Shown here in pieces: positions 45,945 through 56,816 of a DNA stretch of 64,000 nt. The translations under genes were made by a program, and so were the position numbers. This stretch comes from Schistosoma haematobium (taxonomy: Eukaryota > Platyhelminthes > Trematoda > Strigeidida > Schistosomatidae), in contig NC_067198.1 in assembly GCF_000699445.3 (NCBI RefSeq), forward strand, positions 29,825,536-29,889,535. The letters run 5' to 3'. Under the pieces are notes generated by a model, which was given only the letters and a program-made list of their open reading frames with translations, was not told where the DNA came from and ran no database searches. Positions within the stretch are counted from its first letter, which is position 1. Every line of letters starts with the position of its first letter.

Positions 45945-46125
45945 GATTCATGAGTTGATCTAATCTAGACCACCATTGAAAACGTGGAAGCACTGGACGG
46001 CCGATTCGTCCTGCTATGGGACTCGTCAGCAGTACACATTTACGATCCTGTATGCAGACCTCGAATCCAGGACTTTAGGTCTTGAGCGAGAACGCTTAAC
46101 CTCTAGACCACCTGACAGAACATTC
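45945..46125 (-). repeat. tRNA-headed hammerhead SINE
   Basis: Minus strand: A box TGGTCTAGAGGTTAAGCG (about 46,110-46,093), B-box-like GGATTCGAGGTC (46,068-46,057), hammerhead at 46,035-45,990, then a tail CAATGGTGGTCTAGATTAG shared with the SINEs at 52.4 and 55.9 kb. Pol III transcription is the expected mode from the tRNA-like boxes. Confidence 0.7.
45990..46035 (-). ncRNA. Near-consensus hammerhead ribozyme
   Basis: GTACTG, CTGACGA (fits CUGANGA), stem II GTCC/GGAC, then GAAT instead of GAAA, stem III CGGCCG, TC, CAGTGC. Stem I has six pairs. The A15.1 to T change removes the pair with U16.1 next to the cleavage site and should weaken activity. Confidence 0.7.
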
Positions 46126-48030
46126 AGATATGTATGGAAGTCTCTATAATGTTAATTAAATGGATATTTGATAAGTTTAAAATACTTGGCGATTGTTTTC
46201 ATTTATAACAGTGTATGCCGAGCAAAAATGTTAAAACTTTCTATAGCAACCTAAGTGAGCATAATGTTTTACTTCATCTTCGTCTTCTGTAAAAACGGTA
46301 ATCTGTATGACCTCATCAAAAGGCATCTAGCAAATTAAAATACCATCGCAAAATCATCCCCGTAAACGAGAAACTAGATCGTCTAAGTATATAAGAAAAA
46401 TATTTCAGAAGTTAATGTGAGAATTTTAAGACCTTTTTAAAGTGAATGCTAGTCACAAACCAAAACATTGATTTCGGTCTAATCTATGTAGACTGAAAAA
46501 CATAACATTGAGGAAGTACAAATGAAGTAGTATCTACAGTATAAAGCGCTAGACTGGATTCAGTCAGCTTGCTTTCATCTATATACATACAAATGCAAAC
46601 TATCAGTGAAAAGACACGATAAGTCATTACTTATCTATATGTATATAGACAGCTATGGACATGTACTTAATTAGGTAAATGAAAAAAATTCCTGATCGAG
46701 GAAATTCATAAAACACCAGAGGCTTCCTGGAATCATGAAATTCAAGTCAATTTACGATCAACATAAACATCGATATAGATGTGATTTATTACTTTATGAA
46801 GAAAGAATCGATTGATCACAGTCAAAGGTCAACCGAAAAAAATAGATCCTAGGACCAAGTGGATACATGAAGATTTTAAAACCTGTATAGACATTCATGA
46901 AGAAATTAAGTTATCAAAACTGACCAACTCAATGTACGCTAAGTAACCAGAAATATCATTTCTACACGAAATAGAGAGAAATTGGCTCCTCCAATTATTT
47001 TAGGCTTATTCGTTTGATTAAGCCCATTTTTGTTCACCTCAACACATGTTAATTTACTGAATGAGATGCTCGTGTCATTTCTAAAAAAATTTACAATGTT
47101 CGATGACAATTGGGAATTTCATTACGTCGGAAATCATTTATGTAAACAGTGATTTATGTATTTGATTCTTATCAACCTTGTTAATACTCTTACTGTTCTG
47201 TCAAATTAAAACTATCAACAGTTTATTCTGTTGAGGCAAAATGGATTTTTCTCTTAGTTTACTAAATCATTTTTCTAAACTACTGGTAAATTATTCGACT
47301 GCAAACGTTTGATCATCCTATCAGAACAATGAAACAGAACGAATATTAAAATGAACAGTTTAGTGTGTTATAATAATGAATCATAGTTGATTCAAAGTGT
47401 CCTTACCTTTATAGAGCATCATAACCAACCCATTCATTATATCATTTGTTTCATATTAAAATCGACTTTTGACAATTGAAAGGTTGATTTATTACAATAT
47501 TTTAAATTTTATACTGAGATTTCCTTATTATACCCAGCCGAATGTTACCGAATGAAGTTGTCATTATTATTGTAAATTAATCAATAGTTCAATATTAGGA
47601 CATTTTGTTAGCTCCGGTCACATGGCCTCGCTTGACAAGTCCTTTAAAAACATTTATAACATTAGAAGATTTAGTTCAAAAAGTGCGCAAATTAATAGCT
47701 TATGCTTTGCAGACGTGTTAGCAATACACCTTTCCAAACCTGAGTTCTGTATGCAAAAGAGACACGTGCAATTCTTCATTCTTCCATTCTCCTAACACTT
47801 AGTTTTCATAATTGGTAATTCGATGTCAATACATATTTCTAATGATTTTAATCTTAATTTTAATTATTCAAGTTTTTAACTTACTCTTCACTCTTCTCAT
47901 ACCCGTTAAGAGGAAAATTATTATTCTCATATTTGATTTCATCCTATTTTCTCCCTTCATTTCAATTCTCAATTATTAATCAACTCCCTTTGACACATGA
48001 TATGACGTAATCATTCTCCTATCTTTCAAT
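46126..48030. other. AT-rich DNA without recognised features
   Basis: No gene, RNA or repeat supported. Confidence 0.45.
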
Positions 48031-48033
48031 AAA

Positions 48034-48155
48034 CTATTTTGTTTGTAAATTAATCATAAATCTGATTTTGCAACTAGAGTAAACGATTTTGTCGTTAAGA
48101 GGATTTTCTTTTATAAATTGTGTTAACTCTTCTTTAATGACACCATCGGCTGGTT

Positions 48156-48160
<5 letters not shown>
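48034..48160 (-). other. Short unidentified open frame next to a microsatellite
   Basis: Minus strand reads M-K-P-A-D-G-V-I-K-E-E-L-T-Q-F-I-K-E-N-P-L then a stop about 20 residues later. It looks protein-like, but no family is recognised. It abuts the (ATT)n run. Could be a mobile-element or exon fragment. Confidence 0.25.

Positions 48161-48211
<51 letters not shown>
48158..48211. repeat. (ATT)n microsatellite
   Basis: About 18 uninterrupted ATT units. Confidence 0.9.
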
Positions 48212-48384
48212 GGTTCTAATTTCAGTGATCGCAGTGTGACTATAATTAACCATAGACACAAATTTTACCACATTTTATTAGATAGTGAAATACCATTAAG
48301 TGATTTATTAATTAAATGTATCATAATATTAACCTATATATAATAAACTTTAAAATAAGTAAACTTGTTTTTGAAGCAAATGGT

Positions 48385-48525
48385 CCCTTTGATAAATTTC
48401 GACAGTGTAATAAGAAGATGAAGATTATCAGAACTGTGTTATATATTAGCACAAAACATTTCGAACAATCTGATCACACAAATACTTGTTAAGAACATTT
48501 ACGTATAAAAATAAAAGGTCAACTA
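48385..48525 (-). repeat. Dispersed repeat shared with 62,260-62,390
   Basis: The reverse complement matches 62,260-62,390 with blocks such as GTGTGATCAGATTGTTCGAAA and GTTCTGATAATCTTCATCTTC. Both lie near Penelope-like elements, so it may be part of their terminal repeat; not proven. Confidence 0.55.
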
Positions 48526-49633
48526 GATTAGAAATAGAGGGTAAGAAGAGACAAGGACAACAAAGAAAATAATGTAAAAACAATTTGAAACTTCATCACT
48601 CCGGATAATAAGCTAATATTACCAGGGTAGATTTAGAGTGAAAACAAATTGTTTTCGTATGGCTAAAGCTTCAATGAACTTAAATATACGCCCTTTAACA
48701 CTTTTGTACAACACTACAAAAGCCGTGTCAAAATAAATCCTATAACCTGTATTGAACTGTGTTTGACCATAGAGGTTGACGGATATTTATCCTCTATTCT
48801 TGTTGGGTCATTTGATTTTATTCGTTTCTACAACTATTTAGGTACATGTTCAGACACCCTAATTTTGAGATCGCGATTACTCCTCCTTATTAATGTGTGG
48901 TCACACACACATTTAAATTAGTAACCACAAAGGGATGTGAAATAATCGTTTTCATGTCTTTTAGATTTTTGATGAAGCATGGACCTTGTTGTTTCCTTAT
49001 TAATGACCTTTGCTGAGTAATACATCTTGTTATAATGACTGTTTTAAGCCTTTATTTCAATAAAAGGCTATTTGAATCCCTTCTAAACTTGTTTTACTTA
49101 ATGTCTTCATTTCTTACCAACTATTTTACTGTTTAGTCCTACAAAAATAAATATTTTTAAAAAATGTACCTTACAGATAGTTAGAACAATACGTATAAGC
49201 GAACAATTGTTTTCAGTTAGATCGTCATCAGGCTTTACTCTAATATACATGAATATTTATACGAAAATGTTAAACCCATCAAGGCAATATGGGGCAATAA
49301 TCACAATGAAATAGAATAAGTCACCACACATAATAGTTAGGAAGACAGGTGTACTGATAGTAGTAAGAATAATGAAATACGATAACAAAAGTCTTATCAA
49401 TAGTTAAACATTCGAAATAGAAGGTCAAACATGGGTAAGTGGACTTGGAATAGTCATCACAAAACATCAAAATCATTACATAATAAGAAGTGTGTAAATA
49501 ATTAGGTAGTGAAGAATACAAACGGAAAGAGGCGGAGAATTACAAACAAATAATGGATGTGAAAATATGGTTAATGATAACAAAAATAGAATAAAATAGA
49601 TAAATGAAAATAACAGTTAAAAAAAATCGTTTG

Positions 49634-50020
49634 TTAAGTTATAACTGGCCATTGAAGGGATAAGGGGGTTACGAATTTCTTCTGTACACATAAAATGGGA
49701 TTATATGTACGAATTCCTATGGCTTCAGCTATATGTAGGATGCGGGAACGAACTCCGTTGGGAAATGATGGAGGTATACGATAGATCACTCGAAATAATT
49801 TCGATTTATCTACAGCGTGACTGCTATCAATAAGATGTGCCAAGATAGAACTGCTAATTGTTTTTATTTGGCCCTTTATAAACCGAGCTGGTAGATGTTC
49901 ATTCATTCGTTGGTTAAGTTGCCTGGTAGTACGTCCGATATAGCTATCTCCACAGGAGATCAACTCAGGTAACTTATCCTTCATTTGTGTAAACATCGCT
50001 GGTAGGCTATAGAAAGTCAA
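49634..50020 (-). pseudogene. Penelope-like GIY-YIG endonuclease domain
   Basis: Reads S-C-G-D-S-Y-I-G-R-T-T-R-Q-L-N-Q-R-M-N-E-H: the YIG half of GIY-YIG, catalytic Arg and the helix Glu-His. Then H-L-I-D-S-S-H-A-V-D-K-S-K-L-F-R-V-I-Y and H-I-A-E-A-I-G-I-R-T-Y-N-P, ending L-S-L-Q-W-P-V-I-T. The domain's first half is interrupted: upstream sequence (P-E-L-I-S) is short compared with usual PLEs, so the first strand (GIY) is missing or altered. Confidence 0.75.
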
Positions 50021-50212
50021 CGCAAGATTGGCTGCGTAGAATGTCCTGCTGATTACTTTCGTTAACCTATATTTGGAGTACCACTAGCCACATCCCCGTT
50101 GAATTGTAGTTTCATGTATAAAGGTTTCTTTTGAACAGTCGAAATCTTCGACTTCTTTACTGTCATACATGTACTTCTTAATGAAAGAACTGGGGTAGCC
50201 GATCTCAGTCAG

Positions 50213-50404
50213 TTAGTTGTTGATAAATTCAAGCTCCTGACTTAGAGTATCTACTGTACAGATCTTTTTAGCTCTGCCAGTGAGACATCTAACCAAATTT
50301 CTCTTGTAGCGGATAGGTGTGAAACTGCAGAAGCGAGTATATTGGCAGGCAGAGGGATTTCTTCTATACACGCTTTTTGTCGTACTTGCTTTCACCAGTG
50401 AAAC
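50213..50404 (-). pseudogene. Penelope-like reverse transcriptase C-terminal fragment
   Basis: Reads V-Y-R-R-N-P-S-A-C-Q-Y-T-R-F-C-S-F-T-P, I-R-Y-K-R-N-L-V-R-C-L and A-K-K-I-C-T-V-D-T-L, the conserved stretch between the PLE reverse transcriptase and its linker. TAG at the end of E-F-I-N-N breaks the frame, which then resumes as I-G-Y-P-S-S-F-I-K-K-Y-M. Confidence 0.7.
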
Positions 50405-52360
50405 TGAGTATTGTTAACTATTTTAAAGGGGATTATTATTATAATTTTAGAAATTATCAAAATTAGGTATATCCACTTGAAATAGCCTAGTTAAAACAAA
50501 TTTTCGAAAGTTCATGCTACTTCTGTGTTAAAATTATTTCCATTTATCAAACTCATTAAACACTATTGTTTATAAATCGTCATTTATTTCTGATCTTTAT
50601 CAGCGACTATAAAAAAAAGACATTAAACATTGCAAATCCGTATTTACATCGATTACTACAACTAAACAATAAATTTCCTTTTACATCAAATAGTGTTCTA
50701 AAAATTGCATAGAAGTCACCATCCATCAAGACAATGATATGAAAATTTATGATTACATAACTTCACTACATAGTTATTTAGTCACATGTAGAGTTACTAG
50801 TATGCTAAATCCGTAAAATTGTTTGAATTTCTGGGGTTCTAAGATAAGAATTTGTCAAAAGGTACATGACTACAGAAATCTTTCGATTTTTATTCAGTAA
50901 GCTATGCTTTAACTTCATGGTGATTATTTAATGCAATTTGTATTATATCTTGTGACTTACTAACTAACTAGTGATTGACAGATCGGATGTATGTTTGTCA
51001 TAATTTGGACCTTTTTAATAATGATTATTAAATTTTGCTCGATCTGAATACCATACATCTCACCCAAATCAGTTTCCATAGCTGTTTATGCTAATGACTG
51101 TAAGGAATGACCCATGGTATTGCTTAATCGTGAATATAAACCAGTAGATTGTTAGAATATTTAGGTGTCCTAACTGAGTGCATCTTATTTTGTAAGCGAT
51201 ACCATACTTATTTCCTCCACTATTTTATTAATTGGTCTGCTTGAACTGTAGTGAACAGATTGATTTGTGAATGGTACTTATCTCTTTCAATAGTTCAATG
51301 AAAAGATCGAGTTGTTCAGAAAAATGTGATATGTATGCATGATATATTTCGAAAATTCTGGTCTTACCAAGGCACTGATGTTTGGAAACTAATGAATATC
51401 GATTAAATTAAAGATCAAATAAATATAAAATGATTATTTAAAATAATGGATAGTAATGCAGAAGAATATAGGAAATAAGTTGTCCACACTACCTTGCGCC
51501 TTAAAGTAAATTGAAGTTTAACAGGGTAGATCAAGTTGTTGTTGTACACATAAAGGTATTCAGTTTCTAGTGAACTTAAGAGTTCGCTCTTGAGAACTGC
51601 TATACAAAACTTGGAAATCTCTTTTAAGGTCATTCGTATGACCTATTTTATTTGTTTGTTTTAATATAATGGAGTATAGATTTCTACCCCTCATGTTCAA
51701 CTGGGAATTCGATACTAAGTAATTATGAAGCCGTTTAATTACATGTCCCATTACCCTTGGTTGAACTGTTCAATAACTACTCCCTATATTTGTGTGCCCA
51801 CGTCCACATACAAGTGATTCGGTACTTATTATAAATATTTTCGAAACGAAATTGGTTATTTCTGTGATATTTTCACCACCTATCATTATTGACTTTATCA
51901 TCTATTGACATCTTTAAATCAATTTTTAGCAATATTGTTACAGGTCTGTTCAGTCATAACTACTTTGATAAATCTATTGTTAGCTGGGGCTTTATCTTAT
52001 TTATTTTAAATCATAGAAGTAAATGTGAAAAAGGTAAATGCGAATTATCGTTTGATTATCTTTACAAATATTCCAAGAAGTATAAGCTTAAATCATCTAG
52101 GCAACTTGGTAAATGAACAAAATCTGTGCATACACAAAATATTGGATTTTTCCGCTATCTCTTGATTCGGATTTCTAAAATTGTTTATCTCTTTTTCAAT
52201 ATCATTATCATACAATATTACTGACATCCTAAATAATTCAATTCATTAACATTGCATTCTGTTCATTCGTTATCTATGGACATTTTATATAAGACATAGT
52301 CTTAACCAAAGTACTTGAAAAATGTAATAAATTATTTATATAATTTAGTATTTTCAGAAG
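50405..52360. other. AT-rich DNA without supported genes
   Basis: The frame at 51,889-52,116 (C-E-K-G-K-C-E-L-S-F-D-Y-L-Y) has no recognisable domain and no clear splice context. Confidence 0.4.
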
Positions 52361-52440
52361 GGGTGTTGTGGAGATTTTAGAAATTTCACTGGTTGAAATC
52401 ATGAATCAATTGAAGCTAGACCACCATGGAAAACCTGGAA

Positions 52441-52486
52441 GCACTGGACGGCCGTTTCGTCCTAGTATGGGACTCCTCAGCAGTAC
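52441..52486 (-). ncRNA. Hammerhead ribozyme with full consensus core
   Basis: Minus strand in order: GTACTG, CTGAGGA (CUGANGA), stem II GTCC with a 7-nt loop and GGAC, GAAA, short stem III CGGCCG, TC, CAGTGC. Stem I has five Watson-Crick pairs and one G-U. Every conserved core base is present and cleavage is expected after GTC. Short stem III is known from schistosome Smalpha ribozymes. Confidence 0.85.
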
Positions 52487-52518
52487 GCATCCACGGTCCC
52501 CCCCGCAGGATTTGAACA

Positions 52519-52562
52519 CACTGCTGAGGAGTCCCACAACAGGAAGAAACGACCGTCCAGTG
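52519..52562 (+). ncRNA. Hammerhead ribozyme, one defect at the base of stem II
   Basis: CACTG, CTGAGGA, stem II GTCC with a 7-nt loop and GGAA, GAAA, stem III CGACCG, TC, CAGTG. The conserved 10.1-11.1 G-C pair is G against A here. Stem I has five pairs and the rest of the core is intact. Confidence 0.75.
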
Positions 52563-52629
52563 CTTTCAGGTTTTCCATGGTGGTTTAGCTTCAACTGACT
52601 CATGATTTCAACCAGTGAAATTCAGTATT

Positions 52630-54959
52630 TGTCTTGATCTCAGACCTTTGTTCTTCTCCCTGATGAGTCATTTATTTTACTCGGACTGGTATTAACTGTA
52701 TTTTATAGATTTCATTTCTGTTGTATGCCATATAAATGTAACTCTTTGTATACATAAATTTCCGTCGAAATTCAAAGGAATAATTTTTGCAAAAATCGTA
52801 TAACGTGTAAACGGAAGATACTAGATAAGACGTTATATTTATAATAATCTCAGTGTTTAAAACCAAATAATCCCAATGTTCCATTCAGTAATTTGGTGGG
52901 AAATTCTTAATTAATACTACACTTATCAGTAAAAAATTAGATTTAAAAATATCGGTTAAAAAGTTTTTAATTTGGCTTATAGAGTGAATATGAAACATTC
53001 AATAAGAAGTGTTCAAACTGTATGATTCAGTGAGTCAGTCAGAAATCGCCAAATGATAAGTTTACGTAACTGGGAGAGAAATGGCTTTCATTTACTAGGA
53101 ATGCGACACATCACCGATAAGCTTAATTTACTGATATATATAATTTCACATACAATGCATTCAGCTATAGAAAATAAACTTCCTTTTTTTACCATCCGTC
53201 AGTTCTCTTAAGTCTCCGGGTCGGTGTGATGGACGAGTGGGTCTCAGTGTTACCTTTTGGACATCGTGTGTCACAACAGATGGGCATTTGAAAATAAGTG
53301 TGTATGTGCCCTCATTTCCTTTCCTAATCCAGTCATCGTATATGGTATGTTATTGTCCTACATAAATTATAAAAGTATGATTGTTTTAGTTTGAAAGGAA
53401 GCAAAATTTTAAAAGAAAATACAATCCAATCAAAGTTTTATTTTCTATCTCTCTATATTTTAATTAAGGAAAATATCTTCTGGGTGAAATATTATTTGAC
53501 TATGTATTTATACAAATATAAAAACACCGTTTTACTTTAATTGTATAAGACTATTCTATTTGGTGCATGTAGTTATTAGGATTTAGTTCATGCGGGTTTT
53601 TTTATGCTACATAAATAACCAACTAAGATATATTACAAACATTTCTGAGGGTATATATCTTTTTGGCTATTTTATACTCTAAACTAATGTTCATCTGTAT
53701 CCGAGTATTATATTACACATATTATAGTTCCCATTTATATGTAGTATTGTAGTGAACGAGAACATGAAATTACAGAATCTCATATTAAAATCTGAGAACC
53801 ATACAGTAAATAGTTCATTTGCAAAATATCACTCAATCGTCTCAGAATTCATTGTTCCCTCGTTTCCACACCAATTATTCTCTGCTCTCGTTCTCTTTTC
53901 TCTGATCTTCTTAACCTTGTGCCTCCAGGCATTTTACTTGTGACTGATGATACATACTTATATCTATCTACATCAGTAGCACACATCACGTCAAAGTGAC
54001 GTACAATCATGTTTTATTCTACAGTAGATAAAGGGTAGACGAACCAACAGTTCCCATATTTCTATACATCAATCTTCTCCTCATTACTATAGGAGGCCTG
54101 TGGAGGTTCTCTAATTTTAAAATTGATATTCTGAACTGATCTTAGATTCAAGGTTTGCATCGAAACCCAAAGGTACTATGGTTAGACAGCTGGTAAGGCC
54201 ATAGATACACACTAATTATAAGTTCCAAACTAAGCGAAAAAACAGATATACAGAGCTTTCTGGATATGATTAGTTGCGCAAATTCTGCAGATTATGACTA
54301 CTTATACAGGCCTTCTAAATCATCAATTAACATAAATTTATTATATGTTATTGGAAAGTTAAAAAATGTTTTTATCTACGGAATGTAATAAATTCTTCAA
54401 AAATATTATTACATTGATGTAGTTACTTCATGTATGAAATCTGTGTTATCATTTTGAAACTGTTGTCTATCCAATAGATGTAGATCTTTGTATTTGAAAT
54501 TTTAATTAATATAATATAAGTAACTCTTATTTGACGTCAAATTGTAATTAGTTAATTAAATAGTTATTCTATATTTTGTTGAGAAGAAACTCTAAAAGTC
54601 ACTTTGTTCATGGTTGTTGCTCTTTTTTTTTAAAATTTATTTATTCATCGGTATAGTGGGTTTTTAACCATGAAAATTTTTTTTTATAGAACTAAGAGAT
54701 TTTGATGAGGATCAATATTTCTCACAGGAGTCCTTAATTAATAAACTAGATGTCTTTGTGGTAGTCGAGTTGTTGTTTGTTTTTTTTTTAGTTAGAAAAT
54801 CAACGTAACATTCCATTAATTTATATACGATCCAATTTATCTTGTATAAATGATAAAATATTAAGACTACAGTCATGTAAACTTGTGAACGATCTAATGT
54901 AACGTTAACTAAGAAAGCTAACGAATTGTGAAATGAATAAAGAATAAGAAGAGGAGAAT
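52630..54959. other. AT-rich DNA without supported genes
   Basis: No element boundaries recognised. The frame 53,752-53,943 ends in a hydrophobic run but has no other support. Confidence 0.4.
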
Positions 54960-55150
54960 GATTATTGATCGACATCTTCTTAAGAATAGGAATTCATCAG
55001 ACTTTATTAGCTATTACTAAACAGATAGAACGAAAGTAAAGTATACCAGTGTAATGAGAAGAAAAACCCAGATTTTTCTATATTAAATTTAAAAAATAAC
55101 AAACCATTGAAGTCTTTTAGTAACTGAGTGACGAATGTTCTATATATATA
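54960..55150 (-). mobile_element. Possible Penelope-like 3' UTR fragment
   Basis: The minus strand has CTAATAAAGTCTGATGAATTC (about 54,985-55,005), matching the PLE 3' UTR ends at 27.64 and 49.2 kb. No coding part remains. Confidence 0.4.
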
Positions 55151-55570
55151 TATGACTTATCCATCTACTGAGTTAACTATTGGTCTCAAACTATGTATTC
55201 ATTTACTGTGTGAAAATTAAAATCCTTGATTAATCGTAATATTTTTGACTAAATTATTCAGCACAAATTTACGTCTGACAGAAAGTACACTGGAAAATAC
55301 CAGACTATAACTGTCGAATTTCTCTATTATTAAGTATATATTGAGACAACTATATTTTAATGAATAATCTATAGCGTTCAATAGGAAATTTTACGATCTA
55401 TTAGACAAAAAATATGAAACAGATATACTGAAGGCAATAAATATAAGATTTCAGCTATACATAGATTATGTCGAATTTGGCAAAATAAACTACGGTGTTA
55501 TATCCTGGTAAAAAACAGTTTATCAACCTTCTAATATATATATAGGTTAAATAAGGCTTTTTCGACTAAT
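55151..55570. other. AT-rich DNA
   Basis: Nothing recognisable. Confidence 0.4.
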
Positions 55571-55833
55571 TAAACCTCTTATAAGTATGGGGGTTGTGGA
55601 GATTGTTAAGTTTTTTGGTTGAGATCATGAATCAATTGATGTTAGACCACCGTTGGAAACCTGTGCTCACTAGTGACTAGCTTCGTGAGGGAATTCTCGG
55701 AGTTCTAGTGAGAAGTCGTGACCAGTGGAGCTAATCCGTGTCGGGTAGAGACAGGTATCTACCTCAGTACAATGGAAGTTGGTCGCGCAATTTCGTGGAT
55801 TGGTTGATGTTAGACACTAACACCATTGGATGC

Positions 55834-55896
55834 CGGCTCAGTGGTCTAATGGTTAAGTGCTCAGGCGCGAAGCCAGTAGGTCCTGGGTTCGAATCC
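55834..55896 (+). promoter_or_regulatory. Internal pol III promoter (A and B boxes) of the SINE
   Basis: Both boxes match the tRNA consensus; spacing from the A-box start to the B-box start is about 52 bases, within the range of tRNA genes with a long variable arm. No cloverleaf is evident, so it is not called as a tRNA. Confidence 0.75.
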
Positions 55897-55920
55897 CGCG
55901 GGGTGCGGGATCGTGGATGC

Positions 55921-55966
55921 GCACTGCCGAGGAGTTCCATACTAGGACGAAACGGCCGTCCAGTGC
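55921..55966 (+). ncRNA. Hammerhead ribozyme with a U4C core change
   Basis: GCACTG, CCGAGGA (CUGANGA with U4 to C), stem II GTTC/GGAC with one G-U pair, GAAA, stem III CGGCCG, TC, CAGTGC. Stem I is six perfect pairs. U4 is a conserved core base, so activity is probably reduced. Confidence 0.75.
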
Positions 55967-56264
55967 TTCCAGGTTTCCAACGGTGGTCTAACATCAATTG
56001 ATTCATGATCTCAACCAATAAACCTCTTATAGTTTGACGCATATACATTCAGATAAATACTACAGGAGAATTCTAAATACATTCGATAACAAACATTTCA
56101 CGCTTGCTTAAATAGTTACACGAAATTTTAATTTAATATCAGGAAAAGAACGATATTATCATTTATTTAAAAGTGTTCGAATCTTCTCAATGTTAATGTT
56201 AAGAATTGAATTTTGATCGATCGCTTTTGGCATACGTGTGTCTTAAATGAACTGCCTCAGTATT

Positions 56265-56400
56265 TCCATTATATCACTAGCGGTTGTAATTTAAGTTGGA
56301 TAATGGCTAGCACTAGAATTCAAGATGTACGTTTCGTCCTATTTGGGACACGTTAGCTGGATGTACTTGAATTCCAATATTGATATTAATACTGTTACTC
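56265..56400 (-). repeat. Smalpha-like SINE fragment with dead hammerhead
   Basis: Minus strand 56,372-56,315 reads CATCCAGCTAACGTGTCCC, AAATAGGACGAAACG and then TTGAATTC. CUGAUGA has become CTAACGT, so the core is lost while stem II and GAAAC remain. A further scrap of the tail is on the plus strand at about 56,495-56,560. Confidence 0.6.
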
Positions 56401-56816
56401 AAACCAAAAACTTTTCTCTTCGAGCGCCTAACGTCTATGTGAACATCAACACTTAAATGTAGGTGCATCTAAGTGGAAGGTTTAAAAAAAACGAAACTTA
56501 TATCCCGGATTCTACTTTTAGCCACTTTCTATCACCAAGAGTGATATTGTCTGCTTTATGTATCATTTGCCTGTTATAATTTCTACCTTATAACTGTTTA
56601 CTAGAGCAATTAATGACACAAAATTCCTAAATTAAGTAGCATCTACCATATGCTGTTCTGTAGTTTGACTATCTGTTGAGTCTTTTTTTGTAAAACTATT
56701 TTATTGTAAATACGTTTCCAGTCAACTACAAAGCTATAATCCTGCTTCTTATTTTTCTTGCATGTTAAAGATATTTATTTTCCCACCCTATAAAAGTATA
56801 TGTAAGCCGGTTGTAT

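Larger units (their letters stand above)
49190..50404 (-). mobile_element. Penelope-like element, 5'-truncated: reverse transcriptase end, GIY-YIG domain and 3' UTR
   Basis: Coding from 50,404 to 49,634 with frame breaks, then about 440 bases of AT-rich 3' UTR ending in AGAGTAAAGCCTGATGACG (about 49,205). PLEs are retroelements whose reverse transcriptase carries a C-terminal GIY-YIG nuclease used for insertion. The same 3' UTR ending is seen at 27.64 kb, and a similar one near 54.99 kb. Confidence 0.75.
52365..52625. repeat. Head-to-head pair of hammerhead SINE pieces
   Basis: 52,378-52,500 is a minus-strand SINE tail and ribozyme; 52,516-52,620 is the same in plus orientation. Arms share GGTTGAAATCATGAATCAA / ATGATTTCAACC and GACCACCATGGAAAACCTGG / GGTTTTCCATGGTGG. 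The junction at 52,500-52,516 keeps a B-box relic (GTTCAAATCC on the minus strand) and no A box. A transcript through it would fold into a long hairpin. Confidence 0.75.
55571..56031 (+). mobile_element. Hammerhead SINE composite flanked by a 13-bp target-site duplication
   Basis: TAAACCTCTTATA occurs at 55,571-55,583 and again at 56,019-56,031, bracketing a 435-bp insert. The insert starts with an inverted SINE tail (55,597-55,665, TGATGTTAGACCACCG), then about 160 bp without known match, then a complete plus-strand SINE: perfect A box (CGGCTCAGTGG, 55,834-55,844), perfect B box (GGTTCGAATCC, 55,886-55,896), hammerhead and tail. The clean duplication indicates one target-primed integration of the whole composite. 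Confidence 0.8.

Noticed and set aside
48034..48343. Poly-Ile frames on both strands
   Set aside because: Microsatellite translation; only the short flanking minus-strand segment is kept, as an unidentified fragment.
51889..52116. 75-codon frame with C-E-K-G-K-C-E
   Set aside because: It looks protein-like at the end, but there is no family, start context or convincing splice signals.
53752..53943. 63-codon frame ending in a hydrophobic segment
   Set aside because: Single hydrophobic run in AT-rich DNA; no further evidence of a gene.
55834..55910. Possible tRNA gene from perfect A and B boxes
   Set aside because: Arms do not pair as a cloverleaf and the sequence runs straight into a hammerhead; it is a SINE head.
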